Below, in pieces: positions 36,056 through 46,039 of a stretch of DNA of 64,000 bases. A model generated the notes under the pieces. The model worked only from the letters and a program-made list of their open reading frames with translations, did not search any database and was not told where the DNA came from. How positions within the stretch are numbered: the stretch's first letter is position 1; each line of letters begins with the position of its first letter. Source of the stretch: Saprospirales bacterium GYS_P2D (GTDB lineage Bacteria; Bacteroidota; Bacteroidia; Chitinophagales; Saprospiraceae); NCBI GenBank assembly GCA_009833045.1, contig WUUP01000004.1, forward strand, positions 310,001-374,000, in the 5' to 3' direction. Position numbers and translations under genes: made by a program.

Positions 36056-37423
36056 TTAGAGTTCTTTGATTTTGATATTTCTGAAGTGTACGGTATTGCC
36101 ATGGTCCTGCAGGAGTATGTGTCCAGCATCCCACTGCCCAAAGTTGTCCCACTTAGCATATTTGCTATAAGCGACTAATGCTCTGAACATGTGTGAGAAT
36201 CGATCATACTCGAGGACCTTCTCTCCATTGAGCCAGTGCTCTATGTGTCCATCGTCAGAGATGATCTCTGCTCGATTCCATGCTCCGATACCTTTGAATT
36301 GTTTTTTTCGCCCTGGAGCGCTATAGTTTTCAGCTGTGATGAGGTCATAAAGACTGGCGATGGTACGATTGCCATTGACGCCCATCTTAGCATCGGGATG
36401 TAGCTGGTCATCGAGTATCTGAAACTCACATCCGATCGCTGAGCCATCTCCTCTATTGAGATTAGGATCTACGAAGTACTTGATACCACTATTGGCTCCA
36501 GCCGTGATCTGAAAGTCTACTATCAGATGAAAATCACTGAATAGCTCCTTAGTGATGATATCTCCGTAGGTAGATGACTCACCACCATCTGAGCCCTGTA
36601 TAGTGAGTACGCCATCAGCCATGGTCCATCCCTCAGGGGGAAAGTCATCACGCTTAGCTCCGATCCAGCCATCGGAGGTATGACCATCCCAGAGTAGTCG
36701 CCAGCCCTGACGTTTTTCGTGTTCGCTGAGTTCGTTATTGAGATAGCTGACCTGAGGGACAGCGGGGTTGATAGGAGTCGTATAGCTCGATAGGTCGTCT
36801 GTGAGGATTCTGATGTTTCGCCACTTGACGATTTTACCTTCGTCCTGATCACGGTATACTGCATGTGCCTGTAGACCGATGAATCCCTCCTCCGCTCGAT
36901 CGTCGACGAGGTGCGCCACCTGTGTACCATTGACCCAAGTACGGATCTCATTATTGATCGCTTCGACTCTGAAGTGATTCCAGCGACCGTTTTGAAAGGC
37001 GTCACGAGCCGTGGGATTTTGACTCACTGGGTAGAGCCACATGCGACGTGCCTCATCGTATATCCCACCCGTGAATCTACGTGCTGATGGATCCACCTCT
37101 ACCTGAGGCCCATGCACTCGAGCTTCACGATAGTCAGCTCTGCTATGACTCCGTATCTGTACACCACTATTGACATCTGGATCTACCCACATCTCGTACT
37201 CGAGGATGAAGTCTGTGTAGAGCTGCTCAGTACAGAGGAATGTATTCTCTCTTCGATCATTACATCTGGCGATGAGCTCATCACCTGATTTTTCAAAAGT
37301 TGCTTTTCCTCCTTTGATTTCCCAGCCGCTCAGCTGGTCATTGGGAGTGATGCTTTGCCAGTTTTGGGAGTAGGCAGTGGAGCTTAATAGAACAAAGCAG
37401 AAAAGTGAGAGAAGGATTCTCAT
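36056..37423 (-). CDS. DUF1080 (3-keto-disaccharide hydrolase family) protein, two domains
   Basis: About 455 residues from the ATG at 37423, chosen for its signal peptide MRILLSLFCFVLLSSTAYSQ. Two jelly-roll DUF1080 domains: one from NWQSITPNDQLSGWEIKGG (about 20-210) and one from GWRLLWDGHTSDGWIGAKRDDFPPEGW (about 240-455). Family members hydrolyse 3-keto-glycosides made by Gfo/Idh/MocA-type oxidoreductases, which fits the gene that follows. Periplasmic carbohydrate processing is inferred. Confidence 0.85.
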   Translation of the reverse strand: MRILLSLFCFVLLSSTAYSQNWQSITPNDQLSGWEIKGGKATFEKSGDELIARCNDRRENTFLCTEQLYTDFILEYEMWVDPDVNSGVQIRSHSRADYREARVHGPQVEVDPSARRFTGGIYDEARRMWLYPVSQNPTARDAFQNGRWNHFRVEAINNEIRTWVNGTQVAHLVDDRAEEGFIGLQAHAVYRDQDEGKIVKWRNIRILTDDLSSYTTPINPAVPQVSYLNNELSEHEKRQGWRLLWDGHTSDGWIGAKRDDFPPEGWTMADGVLTIQGSDGGESSTYGDIITKELFSDFHLIVDFQITAGANSGIKYFVDPNLNRGDGSAIGCEFQILDDQLHPDAKMGVNGNRTIASLYDLITAENYSAPGRKKQFKGIGAWNRAEIISDDGHIEHWLNGEKVLEYDRFSHMFRALVAYSKYAKWDNFGQWDAGHILLQDHGNTVHFRNIKIKEL

Positions 37424-37646
37424 GTTAATAGTTTTGAATAATTGGAAGAATACAGGTCTTGCCATGTGCTGACCGCATTCAGCGAATCAGCGAAAAGATA
37501 CGTATATCTACATCGATTGCATCAATTGGTATCCGTCAAAATCACATCATTTAGGAAGTGGCGGGGGACAAAGTCGAGGTATAGAATGGTAACTAAAGAT
37601 ACTATGGGATAGAGTTATCCCAGGATATCGTAGAGCTTAATTGGGC

Positions 37647-38243
37647 TTAATGTGAATGCTCAAAGATGCGCTGCGCCTCTGCAAAATACTCTAATAACTG
37701 CTGCTCCCGGCTGGCTACCTCTTGCATTCGATTATTGAATGTCAGGAGATTATCTTGAGCTTGATCAGCTGCATTAAAATCCGGAGAGAAAAAGAGATCA
37801 GAGATCTTTTCGGTAGGCTCGAATGTGCTCTTCTGCTGATTATATATTTTGGAGAGTATCAGTAGCTCATGGTAGTCGAGGTTGACGATCAGAGGATGTG
37901 ACTTAGCGATATCCCATGCATCATCAGTAGGCATAGTACTCATAAATGTACCCTCTGTAAAGATTTTATCATAAAGTACGGTCCTATCCTCGATGAATGA
38001 GTTAATAAATTCTTGATCATTGGACAGACTCCCGAGCCGAGTCGCTATCTGCCGGTGGTAGGGAGCCCAGTCTTCGAGTATTTGATGATTGTCCCGTACC
38101 TCTGAGAGGACTGTAGACAGTAGCTTTTTCGCTTCGTTATTATTTTTTCGCTCTTCGATCCGCTCACTCAGATAGAGCCCAAGTACTACACTGAATACAA
38201 TGAGTAGGATCTGTGTGAGATGCTGTATGAGAGAGTTTTTCAT
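37647..38243 (-). CDS. Hypothetical membrane-anchored protein, possibly DUF6090-like
   Basis: 198 residues. One N-terminal membrane helix (ILLIVFSVVLGLYLSERIEERKN) and an extended, helix-rich soluble domain. The plan of helix plus charged ERIEERKNN-type junction resembles the DUF6090 protein at 43555, but the start lacks that family's typical KYLLYAIGE segment. Function unknown. Confidence 0.55.
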   Translation of the reverse strand: MKNSLIQHLTQILLIVFSVVLGLYLSERIEERKNNNEAKKLLSTVLSEVRDNHQILEDWAPYHRQIATRLGSLSNDQEFINSFIEDRTVLYDKIFTEGTFMSTMPTDDAWDIAKSHPLIVNLDYHELLILSKIYNQQKSTFEPTEKISDLFFSPDFNAADQAQDNLLTFNNRMQEVASREQQLLEYFAEAQRIFEHSH

Positions 38244-38394
38244 ATTGCTCTTTTATGACATATGCAGTTCAATACAATGCATATTGGTTACTGTAGCAGA
38301 AGGCATTTTGAGATTTTTCAGTAGTGAAATCACCGACTCAAGAATCTCTGGAGCATGTAGCTTCAGTGGGCCCATGGATCACTATTGGCCTCTA

Positions 38395-38874
38395 TTATTT
38401 ATCTTGATGGTATTCTTCCATGATTTTTCCATTGGACCGATATTTTCCCAGACCTATTGTATCAAATTCATCCTTATCCTCTTCTTTAAGAATACCTAAA
38501 TTCTTGAGTGCTCGATTGATGGGGTAGTCTACTACAGTCACATCTTTATAATTCATCTTATTTTCTACACCATCATAGGATATTAAGGGACCGTCAATTC
38601 TGATTCCCTTATCCCAAGTCTCAGATATTTGAACTCCTAATCCTCCGAAATATGAAGTTTCGATGTACGCACATTTCCCCAGAGCGGATAGGTCTCTTAT
38701 CATTTCCCTGACATCATATGTTATGTCGTCTTTCGGGAGATTGGATTGATCTGAAGGCTTCGTCACATCATCACTTTCAAAAGGTATTAGGTGATATTTA
38801 TCCATTAAAACTATGTTAGGAAGATTTCCATCATATTTAAAGCTGGTGATGATTGCTGATATGTTATGTGCCAT
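38395..38874 (-). CDS. Hypothetical protein
   Basis: 159 residues, no signal or membrane segment. It begins MAHNISAIITSFKYD and has conserved-looking features IETSYFGGLGVQ and EFDTIGLGKYRS, which I recall from a widespread family of uncharacterised proteins in toxin-immunity surroundings; that link is weak. AT-richer than its neighbours. Confidence 0.55.
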   Translation of the reverse strand: MAHNISAIITSFKYDGNLPNIVLMDKYHLIPFESDDVTKPSDQSNLPKDDITYDVREMIRDLSALGKCAYIETSYFGGLGVQISETWDKGIRIDGPLISYDGVENKMNYKDVTVVDYPINRALKNLGILKEEDKDEFDTIGLGKYRSNGKIMEEYHQDK

Positions 38875-39219
38875 TTCGAGATTTATTTGATGGATCTAAA
38901 GATGAGTAAAAGAAAAAAGACTTCCGCTTTATTTATTCTACTATTAGGTGAAATGTCGTTTCTGTCAGTAGAATTTATCTATCATGCGGTTTTGATTTCT
39001 TCGTTTTATAAATATACTCCCATTCGGTATTCTTATTGGTACTCAAATGCTATATAAATAGGAAAAGAAAATAAATGATACATGGGTGGGAGAATGAATA
39101 ATAAGTACCGACTGAATAGTCAATAGGCGAGTATTATTGATCACGATGGTAGTTTGAGAATTGAAGTCTCTGAGCTCCTTAAAATAACTCAATCAAACTA
39201 AAGACTAAGATCTATCAGC

Positions 39220-40131
39220 TCACAATCGTCCTACCAAAACCTTGGACCGATACTCTGTCGGTGATAGCTGCTCTTTTTTCTTGAACATACGGATGAAGTA
39301 AGACTGACTATTGAATCCACACTCCATGTAGATGTCCTTGATCTTCTTTTTGGGATCCTGGAGGAGGCGAGTAGCAAGCTTGATACGCTCATTGATGATG
39401 TACTCTATAGGAGAGAGGCCCAGTTCATTTTTGAATACTCGATGAAAATTGCTCTCACTCATGTAGACCTTATTGCTGAGCTCTTTGATGGTGAGTTCTT
39501 TGTCAAGGTTTTCTCGGATATATTGGATGATATAGGCCAATCGGTGGCTACTATTGAGTTGTAGGGCTTTTTCGGTATAGATTTTCTTAGTCTCGGTCTG
39601 AAGTATACGGACGATGAGCTCTCGTATCATGAAGTCAGCGAACATGTCCTTGCAGTCATGATTTTCTGTAAAGAGAAATAACAACCGCTGTATAATTTGC
39701 TGGATAGCGATGTCATTGGTGAAGTGGAAATTATAATCCGTAAATTTCCATTCATCATCGATCTTGGCTCGGCTCTCATTGAGAAAGTCGACCGTCTCTC
39801 GGATCTTCTCCTCGGAGATGGTCATGGCGAGGCACTTAGTCGGGCTGTCCATCTGGGCCTCTGGGAAGTCAATGCACATCATCTCGTCTGCAGGAAGTAT
39901 GAGCGATTCGCCTGGTAGAAAATTGAAAGGTGTCATGTCCTGTAAATGCATGACCTTCTTGCCCTGGAGCATACTGGCGAGTACGGGCTGATGAAACTTT
40001 AGGAGGACCTGCTCGGCCATCTGATGGGTCTCGAATACATGCATCTCCGCATTCTTTAGCCCATAGGAAGTTTGATTTTCGACGAGTGTCTCGAGACGGC
40101 GATGTTGGAGCAGATTTTCAGCTGACAGCAT
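39220..40131 (-). CDS. AraC-family transcriptional regulator
   Basis: 303 residues. N-terminal AraC_N-type cupin (about 10-170, LPADEMMCIDFPEAQ region) and C-terminal double helix-turn-helix (ELTIKELSNKVYMSESNFHRVFKNELGLSPIEYIINERIKLATRLLQDPKKKIKDIYMECGFNSQSYFIRMFKKKEQLSPTEY). Divergent from the aldehyde dehydrogenase gene with about 280 bp between; regulators of this type commonly control such dehydrogenases. A 22-bp palindrome at 40172-40193 in that gap may be its site. Confidence 0.88.
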   Translation of the reverse strand: MLSAENLLQHRRLETLVENQTSYGLKNAEMHVFETHQMAEQVLLKFHQPVLASMLQGKKVMHLQDMTPFNFLPGESLILPADEMMCIDFPEAQMDSPTKCLAMTISEEKIRETVDFLNESRAKIDDEWKFTDYNFHFTNDIAIQQIIQRLLFLFTENHDCKDMFADFMIRELIVRILQTETKKIYTEKALQLNSSHRLAYIIQYIRENLDKELTIKELSNKVYMSESNFHRVFKNELGLSPIEYIINERIKLATRLLQDPKKKIKDIYMECGFNSQSYFIRMFKKKEQLSPTEYRSKVLVGRL

Positions 40132-40171
40132 AGAGAGTATAGATTTGTTTGATTACGACAGATACTCACCT

Positions 40172-40193
40172 TTGATAGTCATATGAGTATCAA
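40172..40193. promoter_or_regulatory. Near-perfect 22-bp palindrome between araC-type and aldehyde dehydrogenase genes
   Basis: Outer arms TTGATA/TATCAA and a CATATG core, with one mismatched pair. A second, smaller inverted repeat ATCCTT-TGC-AAGGAT lies at 40262-40276. Either could bind the AraC-type protein; no direct evidence. Confidence 0.4.
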
Positions 40194-40409
40194 TGGCTTC
40201 AAATTACATGATTTTTTATGGATTTCAGATGATTTGTGTCAGTATGTGTGATGATGTTGCAATCCTTTGCAAGGATAGTGCAATGAAATGAGAGAATCCG
40301 TCAAGTATGGGTTCTTTGCATGATATAGTTTTGAGATTGTCGTGATCGGCGGCATATATATCTGTCTGCTGATCTGAAAAACAATTATTTAACTAAATAG
40401 CTTGAAATC

Positions 40410-41933
40410 ATGAGCAATGTTGCTACGACGACCCAATCAGTGGTCGCCAAACCAAAATTTAAAGATCAATACGAAAATTTCATTGGTGGTAAGTGGGTGC
40501 CACCAGTCAAAGGCCAATATTTTGATAATGTATCTCCAGTAGATGGTCAGGCTTTTACTAAGATCGCTCGTTCTACAGCAGAGGACATAGACCTGGCCCT
40601 TGATGCTGCATGGGCTGCGGCTCCATCATGGAATAAATCATCAGCGACAGAGCGTAGTAATATGCTCCTGAAGATCGCAGATGTCATGGAGGCTAATCTC
40701 GAAGCACTCGCCAGAGCAGAGACTTGGGACAATGGAAAGGCGCTACGGGAGACTCGAGCTGCGGATATGCCATTGGCTATAGATCACTTCCGATACTTTG
40801 CTGGTGTCATCCGAGCAGAGGAGGGTAGTGTGAGTGAGCTCGATGCGACTACGGTATCACTCAATGTCCCTGAGCCACTGGGCGTAGTGGGCCAGATCAT
40901 CCCATGGAACTTTCCGATACTGATGGGTGCCTGGAAGATCGCACCAGCACTCGCTGCGGGCAACTGTGTAGTGCTCAAGCCTGCTGAGCAGACTCCAGTA
41001 GGTATCATGATACTCGCTGAGATGATCCAAGATATACTGCCTCCCGGTGTGCTGAATATCGTAAATGGATTTGGTCTCGAGGCGGGAAAACCATTGGCGT
41101 CAAATCCTCGGATCAATAAGGTGGCGTTCACAGGTGAGACTACGACAGGACAGCTCATCATGCAGTATGCATCTAAGAATATCATCCCTGTCACGCTCGA
41201 GCTCGGTGGTAAGTCGCCTAATATCTTCTTTGAGAGCATCATGGAGGCAGATGACGACTTCTTTGACAAGGCTATAGAGGGGGCTGTGATGTTTGCGCTC
41301 AATCAAGGAGAGGTATGTACCTGTCCGTCACGTATGCTCGTGCAGGAGAGCATCTTTGATGCATTCATGGAGCGTGTAGTAGAACGTACTGAGGCGATCA
41401 AGCTGGGTCATCCGATGGATCCAAATACGATGATGGGCGCACAGGCCTCCAATGATCAATACGAAAAAATCCTCAACTATATCGAGATCGGCAAAGAAGA
41501 AGGCTGTGAGGTGCTCGCAGGAGGATCTGCTGCTTATCATGAGGGCCTCGAGGGTGGATACTATATCAAGCCGACGATCCTCAAGGGGAATAATAAGATG
41601 AGGGTATTCCAAGAGGAGATATTTGGCCCAGTGGTGTGTGTGACATCATTCAAGGATGAGGCAGAGGCAATAGAGATCGCTAATGATACACTCTATGGCC
41701 TCGGAGCAGGTGTGTGGACACGTGACATGCATCAAGCCTATCAGATATCCAGAGAGGTAAAAGCGGGTAGAGTATGGGTCAACTGCTATCATGCCTATCC
41801 AGCTCATGCGCCATTCGGAGGGTATAAAAAGTCAGGAATAGGCCGGGAAACACACAAAATGATGCTCAATCACTACCGTCAAACTAAAAACATGCTCATA
41901 TCATACGACAAGAGTGCATTAGGATTTTTCTAA
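40410..41933 (+). CDS. NAD-dependent aldehyde dehydrogenase
   Basis: 507 residues of the ALDH superfamily: NAD-binding [14 protein letters not shown]-type loop ([10 protein letters not shown]), [14 protein letters not shown] with the general-base Glu, and the catalytic Cys in [14 protein letters not shown]. The sequence is close to the AldB/ExaC/AcoD group that oxidises acetaldehyde and related aldehydes. A strong hairpin with a short T tract lies downstream at 41982-42013, before the DUF779 gene. Confidence 0.92.
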   Translation: MSNVATTTQSVVAKPKFKDQYENFIGGKWVPPVKGQYFDNVSPVDGQAFTKIARSTAEDIDLALDAAWAAAPSWNKSSATERSNMLLKIADVMEANLEALARAETWDNGKALRETRAADMPLAIDHFRYFAGVIRAEEGSVSELDATTVSLNVPEPLGVVGQIIPWNFPILMGAWKIAPALAAGNCVVLKPAEQTPVGIMILAEMIQDILPPGVLNIVNGFGLEAGKPLASNPRINKVAFTGETTTGQLIMQYASKNIIPVTLELGGKSPNIFFESIMEADDDFFDKAIEGAVMFALNQGEVCTCPSRMLVQESIFDAFMERVVERTEAIKLGHPMDPNTMMGAQASNDQYEKILNYIEIGKEEGCEVLAGGSAAYHEGLEGGYYIKPTILKGNNKMRVFQEEIFGPVVCVTSFKDEAEAIEIANDTLYGLGAGVWTRDMHQAYQISREVKAGRVWVNCYHAYPAHAPFGGYKKSGIGRETHKMMLNHYRQTKNMLISYDKSALGFF

Positions 41934-41981
41934 TGATCTCGATTGATATGCTTTTAGTTTTATAGTTAGTTTATCAAAGAC

Positions 41982-42013
41982 TGCCAGCGATCAGAATACT
42001 CTGAACGCTGGCA
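41982..42013 (+). terminator. Hairpin terminator or attenuator between aldehyde dehydrogenase and DUF779
   Basis: Outer stem TGCCAGCG/CGCTGGCA and inner stem TCAGA/TCTGA around loop ATAC, followed by TTTT. Because DUF779 lies just beyond, it could reduce but not abolish read-through. Confidence 0.65.
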
Positions 42014-42063
42014 TTTTAATGTTGTATAATTTTCTCGTCTACGAGAGATCAAATCCTATCCAT

Positions 42064-42435
42064 ATGATACCAAGAGTCCAAGTCACTGATGCCGCCATAG
42101 CGACCATCGATCAGCTCCGAGCGGAGCATGGTCCTCTCATGTTTCATCAGAGTGGAGGCTGTTGCGATGGCTCTTCTCCTATGTGCTTTGAGCAGGGGGA
42201 GCTCATGATCAATGAGACTGACGCCTACCTCGGCGATATACATGACTGTCCATTCTACATGTCGAGAGACCAGTTTGCCTATTGGGAGCATACCCAGCTG
42301 ACTGTGGATATCGTGCCTGGTAGAGGAGCGAGCTTCTCTTTGGAGATTCCACTGGGCATCCGATTTGTTATTAAATCACGACTCTTTTCTGATGAGGAGA
42401 TGCAGGAGTTAGTACCAGTGAGCTGGGGGATTTGA
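42064..42435 (+). CDS. DUF779 protein
   Basis: 123 residues from the ATG at 42064 (an in-frame ATG at 42019 falls just after the hairpin and adds residues absent from the family). The motif RAEHGPLMFHQSGGCCDGSSPMCF with its three cysteines, and CPFYMSRDQFAYWEHTQLTVDIVPGRG, are hallmarks of DUF779. The family is regularly found beside aldehyde dehydrogenases like the preceding gene; its exact role is not known. Confidence 0.85.
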   Translation: MIPRVQVTDAAIATIDQLRAEHGPLMFHQSGGCCDGSSPMCFEQGELMINETDAYLGDIHDCPFYMSRDQFAYWEHTQLTVDIVPGRGASFSLEIPLGIRFVIKSRLFSDEEMQELVPVSWGI

Positions 42436-43554
42436 GTAATGAGGGTCGAGTAGTGAGTATCGAGTGCCGCTGTTCGGCGTTGAATCATCTACGTCGTAGT
42501 GATACGCAAAATTCTGTTTTGCGATCAGCGGACGATCATCGCACTCATCCTCCTGTCGACAAGAGTAATGAGAGTCGAGTAGTGAGTATCGATTGCCGCT
42601 GTTGGGCGTAGAACTCATCCTCCTGTCCTTCTCTTGAAAAAGAAGGATGGTACTTTACGTTTTCAAATGAGACTATTCCTGTCATTCTTTAACCATAAAA
42701 TCATTCCTCCATTTTAAGGGAGGTGTCCGCAGGACGGAGGGTTCCGAAAGCTGAAAGGAAGGTTTTCTTTTTTCATCTTGAGCGCAGTCGAAAGATCTTC
42801 AGTTCTTGGATGGTGTTGTAGTAATTTGTCTGGACTGCAATGCTAAGTCCGTAGCGTTAATGGGTAGCTTGGCTTGTGTGTTTGTTCCTTTTCCAGTCGC
42901 TGAAAACGAACCCAAAAAGCTCGACAAATTAATACCAGCCCACCATGCTGGCACCCACAACCCACTAATTTGTCCATCAGCCCTCACTATCGGACATTAA
43001 AATAGATATTGTCCTCCCTGGCAGTGAGGTGCCGGAGGCGGAGGGTTTGGTCCGAGTAGTGAGAGTAGAGTAGTGAGTATCGAGTGCCGCCGTTCGGCGT
43101 AGAACTCATCCTCCTGTCCTTTTCTTGAAAAAGAAGGATGGTACTTTACGTTTTCAAATGAGACTATTCCCGTCATTCTTTAAACATAAAATCATTCCTC
43201 CATTTTAAGGGAGGTGTCCGCAGGACGGAGGGCTCCGAAAGCAGAAAGGAAGGAAAGATCAGCAATTGGCGTTACTCTCTCATGACTGATGAGATGGTAG
43301 CATTGCCTCGAGTCTGCGAAGTCAGAAGATATCTCCCTCGTACCTCGGTCGATTTGACAATGATTTGCAAATAATACGCCTAAAAAAGTCCTCCCTGGCA
43401 GGGAGGTGCCGGAGGCGGAGGGTTTGGTCCGAGTAGTGAGAGTAGAGTAGTGTGTATCGAGTGCCGCTGTTCGGCGTAGAACTCATCTTCCTGTCCTTCT
43501 CTTGAAAAAGAAGGATGGTACTTCACGTTCTCAATTGATGATGACTATCTAACA
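42434..43554. repeat. Cluster of three interspersed repeat families, no gene
   Basis: No credible gene in 1.1 kb. Short unit (about 47 bp, GAGTAGTGAGTATCGAG then GCCGCTGTTCGGCGT) at 42434-42480, 42563-42609, 43054-43100 and 43430-43476. A 153-bp unit at 42610-42762 and 43101-43253 is nearly identical. A unit ending TCCTCCCTGGCAGGGAGG plus GGAGGCGGAGGGTTT occurs at 43268-43425, with only its end at 43011-43048. A palindromic CATCTTGAGCGCAGTCGAAAG-like element lies near 42774. Related pieces recur at 44453-44753. Confidence 0.8.
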
Positions 43555-44313
43555 TCAATCGAGCTCCTTATCGATCAGATCCAAAATACGCTCGATATCA
43601 GCCATTAACGGTAGATAATGTGCCTGCTCTGTCCCACGAGTAGTCAATACAAACATCAATACATTATTTTCAAAAGCGGTGGACTGAAATAGCTTCATGT
43701 TGCTGAGAGCTGTGGGAGTGCTGGGCAGACCGAGCTCTGTGCTCACACCACTATGATCGAGTAGCGTATGGAGACTGTAGGAGTCTGTGCGGAGATGATC
43801 GAGCACGCTATTTCGTTCTTTTTCGAGGGCGATTTCTTGCCTGCTGATATCTTCAAGTGTTGATAGCCAATTAGTTAGCATCTTTCGGAGTTCAGTGTTT
43901 TGAAGTGTTTTGAGTTTGCCAGAGCTGATCATCTCGTTGAGCAGGGAGTTGTTAGGATTGAATGCTACATCATAGGAGAAAGTCTGATAGAGTAGTGTGG
44001 AGAGTTTTTCTTCTGACAGATTGGGATTTTTGATGTTTTTGAGGATTTGGATGGCGCCTGAGTAGTTTTGCTGATTGACGGAGATGAGTTCGGCGAGTTT
44101 AGACTTGCTGGTTTCAAATTCCTCTTTTAGTCCAGACAGGTAAATCTGCTCTGTATCGGCATCTATTCGATCTTGATTTCGATTGTTGATCTCCAGAGCG
44201 ATTAGTATCCCGATGACTACCAGTAGTATCTCTCCTAAGGCATAGAGAAGATATCGGCCGATATTCTTTCGAGTTAGGGATTCTTGACGGAGATTTCTGA
44301 ATATTCGTAGCAT
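43555..44313 (-). CDS. DUF6090 membrane protein
   Basis: 252 residues from the ATG at 44313, which gives the family start MLRIFRNLRQESLTRKNIGRYLLYALGEILLVVIGILIALEINN; the longer frame to 44415 has no family support. One membrane helix and a long periplasmic or cytoplasmic helical region. DUF6090 is a Bacteroidota family of unknown function. Confidence 0.8.
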   Translation of the reverse strand: MLRIFRNLRQESLTRKNIGRYLLYALGEILLVVIGILIALEINNRNQDRIDADTEQIYLSGLKEEFETSKSKLAELISVNQQNYSGAIQILKNIKNPNLSEEKLSTLLYQTFSYDVAFNPNNSLLNEMISSGKLKTLQNTELRKMLTNWLSTLEDISRQEIALEKERNSVLDHLRTDSYSLHTLLDHSGVSTELGLPSTPTALSNMKLFQSTAFENNVLMFVLTTRGTEQAHYLPLMADIERILDLIDKELD

Positions 44314-44905
44314 ATATAGGGATATAGGACATTCTTTGGCTGGATTAAAGATAAATAAAATGCCTTTGAGTAAGATCCATTCTTCAGAAGCAAGGGCCGC
44401 TCGGACTTCTGTCAAGCTGATGTATGAAGTAAAGAAGTAGCCATCTCAGAAGTGCTGAGTATCAGCCATCGAACTCATCCTCTTATCCTTCTCTTGAAAA
44501 AGAAGGATGGTATTTTACGTTTTCAATTGATAAGGATTATCCAATATATCAGGAGTTTTTTCATCTTGAGCGCAGTCGAAAGATCTTCAGTTCCATGGTG
44601 TTACTCGCTCATGATATTCGATCAGGTAGCATGGTGTTGGTTCTGCGAAGTCTGAAGATATCTCCCTCGTACCTCTGTCGATAGGACAATGATTTGTAAA
44701 TAAAACACCTAAAAAAGTCCTCCCTGGCAGGGAGGTGCCGGAGGCGGAGGGTTGAATTCGAGCCAAGTGTATTGAGAGAATTCTATTGACAGTGAGCTAC
44801 TCGATTTTATCTCCCTACCTAAGTGTCTTTGTTCAGTTCCGATCCGCCATATCCTTCTTGAAATGAGATGGGTTCGAACTGCATGTTCTCTTCATTTTAT
44901 CGATT
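44314..44905. repeat. Intergenic region carrying copies of the 42.4-43.5 kb repeats
   Basis: No gene seen. 44453-44525 resembles the start of the 153-bp unit (AACTCATCCTC..., then TTGAAAAAGAAGGATGGTA). 44561-44594 repeats the CTTGAGCGCAGTCGAAAGAT element found at 42774. 44599-44753 is a diverged copy of 43268-43425 (GATATCTCCCTCGTACCTC through GGAGGCGGAGGGTT). Confidence 0.75.
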
Positions 44906-45262
44906 TTATTCTTCGATTTGTTCATACTCTACTCGGGCTTTGGCTATTCCTTCAGGATTGGGATCCAGATAGAGTTCATGATCACTGAGTAGCAGTACCT
45001 TTTTGACTTCTGATTTTTGGATAGGTATTTCTTTTAGAATGACACCGTCCTTCTGCACTCTGATCGAAAAAGATCGCTCACCAATATTGCTGACAACAGC
45101 GTAGCATTTTTCACCGAAGTATGGATTGATGGAACCGTCTTGACCGGGTCCTTTACCAGTCATGAGCATACTCTGTACGGGATCTAAAGTGAATTCTGTT
45201 TGACTCAGAGCAGAGAGAGAAGTCAAGCATAAAAATGGAATCAACAATATATAAAGTCTCAT
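44906..45262 (-). CDS. Secreted hypothetical protein
   Basis: 118 residues with a clear signal peptide (MRLYILLIPFLCLTSLSALSQ). The mature part of about 97 residues is rich in beta-prone sequence (AVVSNIGERSFSIRVQKDGVILKEIPI) and may be a small beta-sandwich. No family recognised. It is flanked by the repeat region on its 3' side. Confidence 0.6.
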   Translation of the reverse strand: MRLYILLIPFLCLTSLSALSQTEFTLDPVQSMLMTGKGPGQDGSINPYFGEKCYAVVSNIGERSFSIRVQKDGVILKEIPIQKSEVKKVLLLSDHELYLDPNPEGIAKARVEYEQIEE

Positions 45263-45532
45263 AGGTAATTACAGATTATGGCTGAGCTAATACTAATGGC
45301 TATGAGACTGAGAAGTTTTGAATGGTGATAATATTTCGGCTGAACGAGCTCTCTGCTACCATGACTCATGGATGGTATTTGATATACTATACTATCAGAC
45401 CATGATAGGAAAAGTGAGTGGGTGAATTGTAAATTGATTTTGCTTTGCAATGGGCAGCTTGCTTTTTACAAAACATTCACTAATCACACGACGTTTAATC
45501 GATCTAATTCGAAATAATCTAATTACAATAGC

Positions 45533-46027
45533 ATGAAATATTTATCTATTATTTTTTTAGCTGTGGCTACAATGTCCCTTTACTCTTGCTCTGACGATGA
45601 AGTGGGTGGTGGTAATTCTGGCGGTGGCGACCCGATGGAAGAATTCACTATCTATGAGGGCGCTATGATGACATTCACTAAGGCAGATGAAGCAGATCCT
45701 ACTGCTGCCGAAAATCAAGATCGCATCACTGATAAGGTATGGATCACTCGAGGTAATAATGGGGGAGAAATATACAATGCTGTATCTGAATCGAGCTCGT
45801 CTAAAAATGTTAGCCCAGCGGGTACAGAGTGGGCACAGGGATCTATCAGCAATATTGCAAATCTTCAGTTTAGCTCATTCAGAAGTGCGGTGGGAGAGCC
45901 TAAAAATGTAGTGGGCAAAGATCTCGTACTACACCTCATCGAGGACGATATATATATCCCAGTCAAGTTTACTGCATGGACAGCGAGCAAGGCCGGCGGA
46001 TTTGCCTATGAGCGTGCCACTCCGTAA
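45533..46027 (+). CDS. Small lipoprotein
   Basis: 164 residues. Lipoprotein signal MKYLSIIFLAVATMSLYSC followed by SDDEVGGGNSGGG, an acidic/Gly tether of the sort associated with surface-exposed Bacteroidota lipoproteins. The C-terminal stretch IYIPVKFTAWTASKAGGFAYERATP resembles a short motif seen in secreted Bacteroidota proteins with an IKFxxWxxxxxGGFxYxRxTP pattern. Function unknown. Confidence 0.7.
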   Translation: MKYLSIIFLAVATMSLYSCSDDEVGGGNSGGGDPMEEFTIYEGAMMTFTKADEADPTAAENQDRITDKVWITRGNNGGEIYNAVSESSSSKNVSPAGTEWAQGSISNIANLQFSSFRSAVGEPKNVVGKDLVLHLIEDDIYIPVKFTAWTASKAGGFAYERATP

Positions 46028-46039
46028 GGGCGGACATGA

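Noticed and set aside
42799-43000. Short overlapping ORFs on both strands in the repeat cluster
   Set aside because: Within repeat-rich DNA, no initiation signals and no protein similarity that I recognise.
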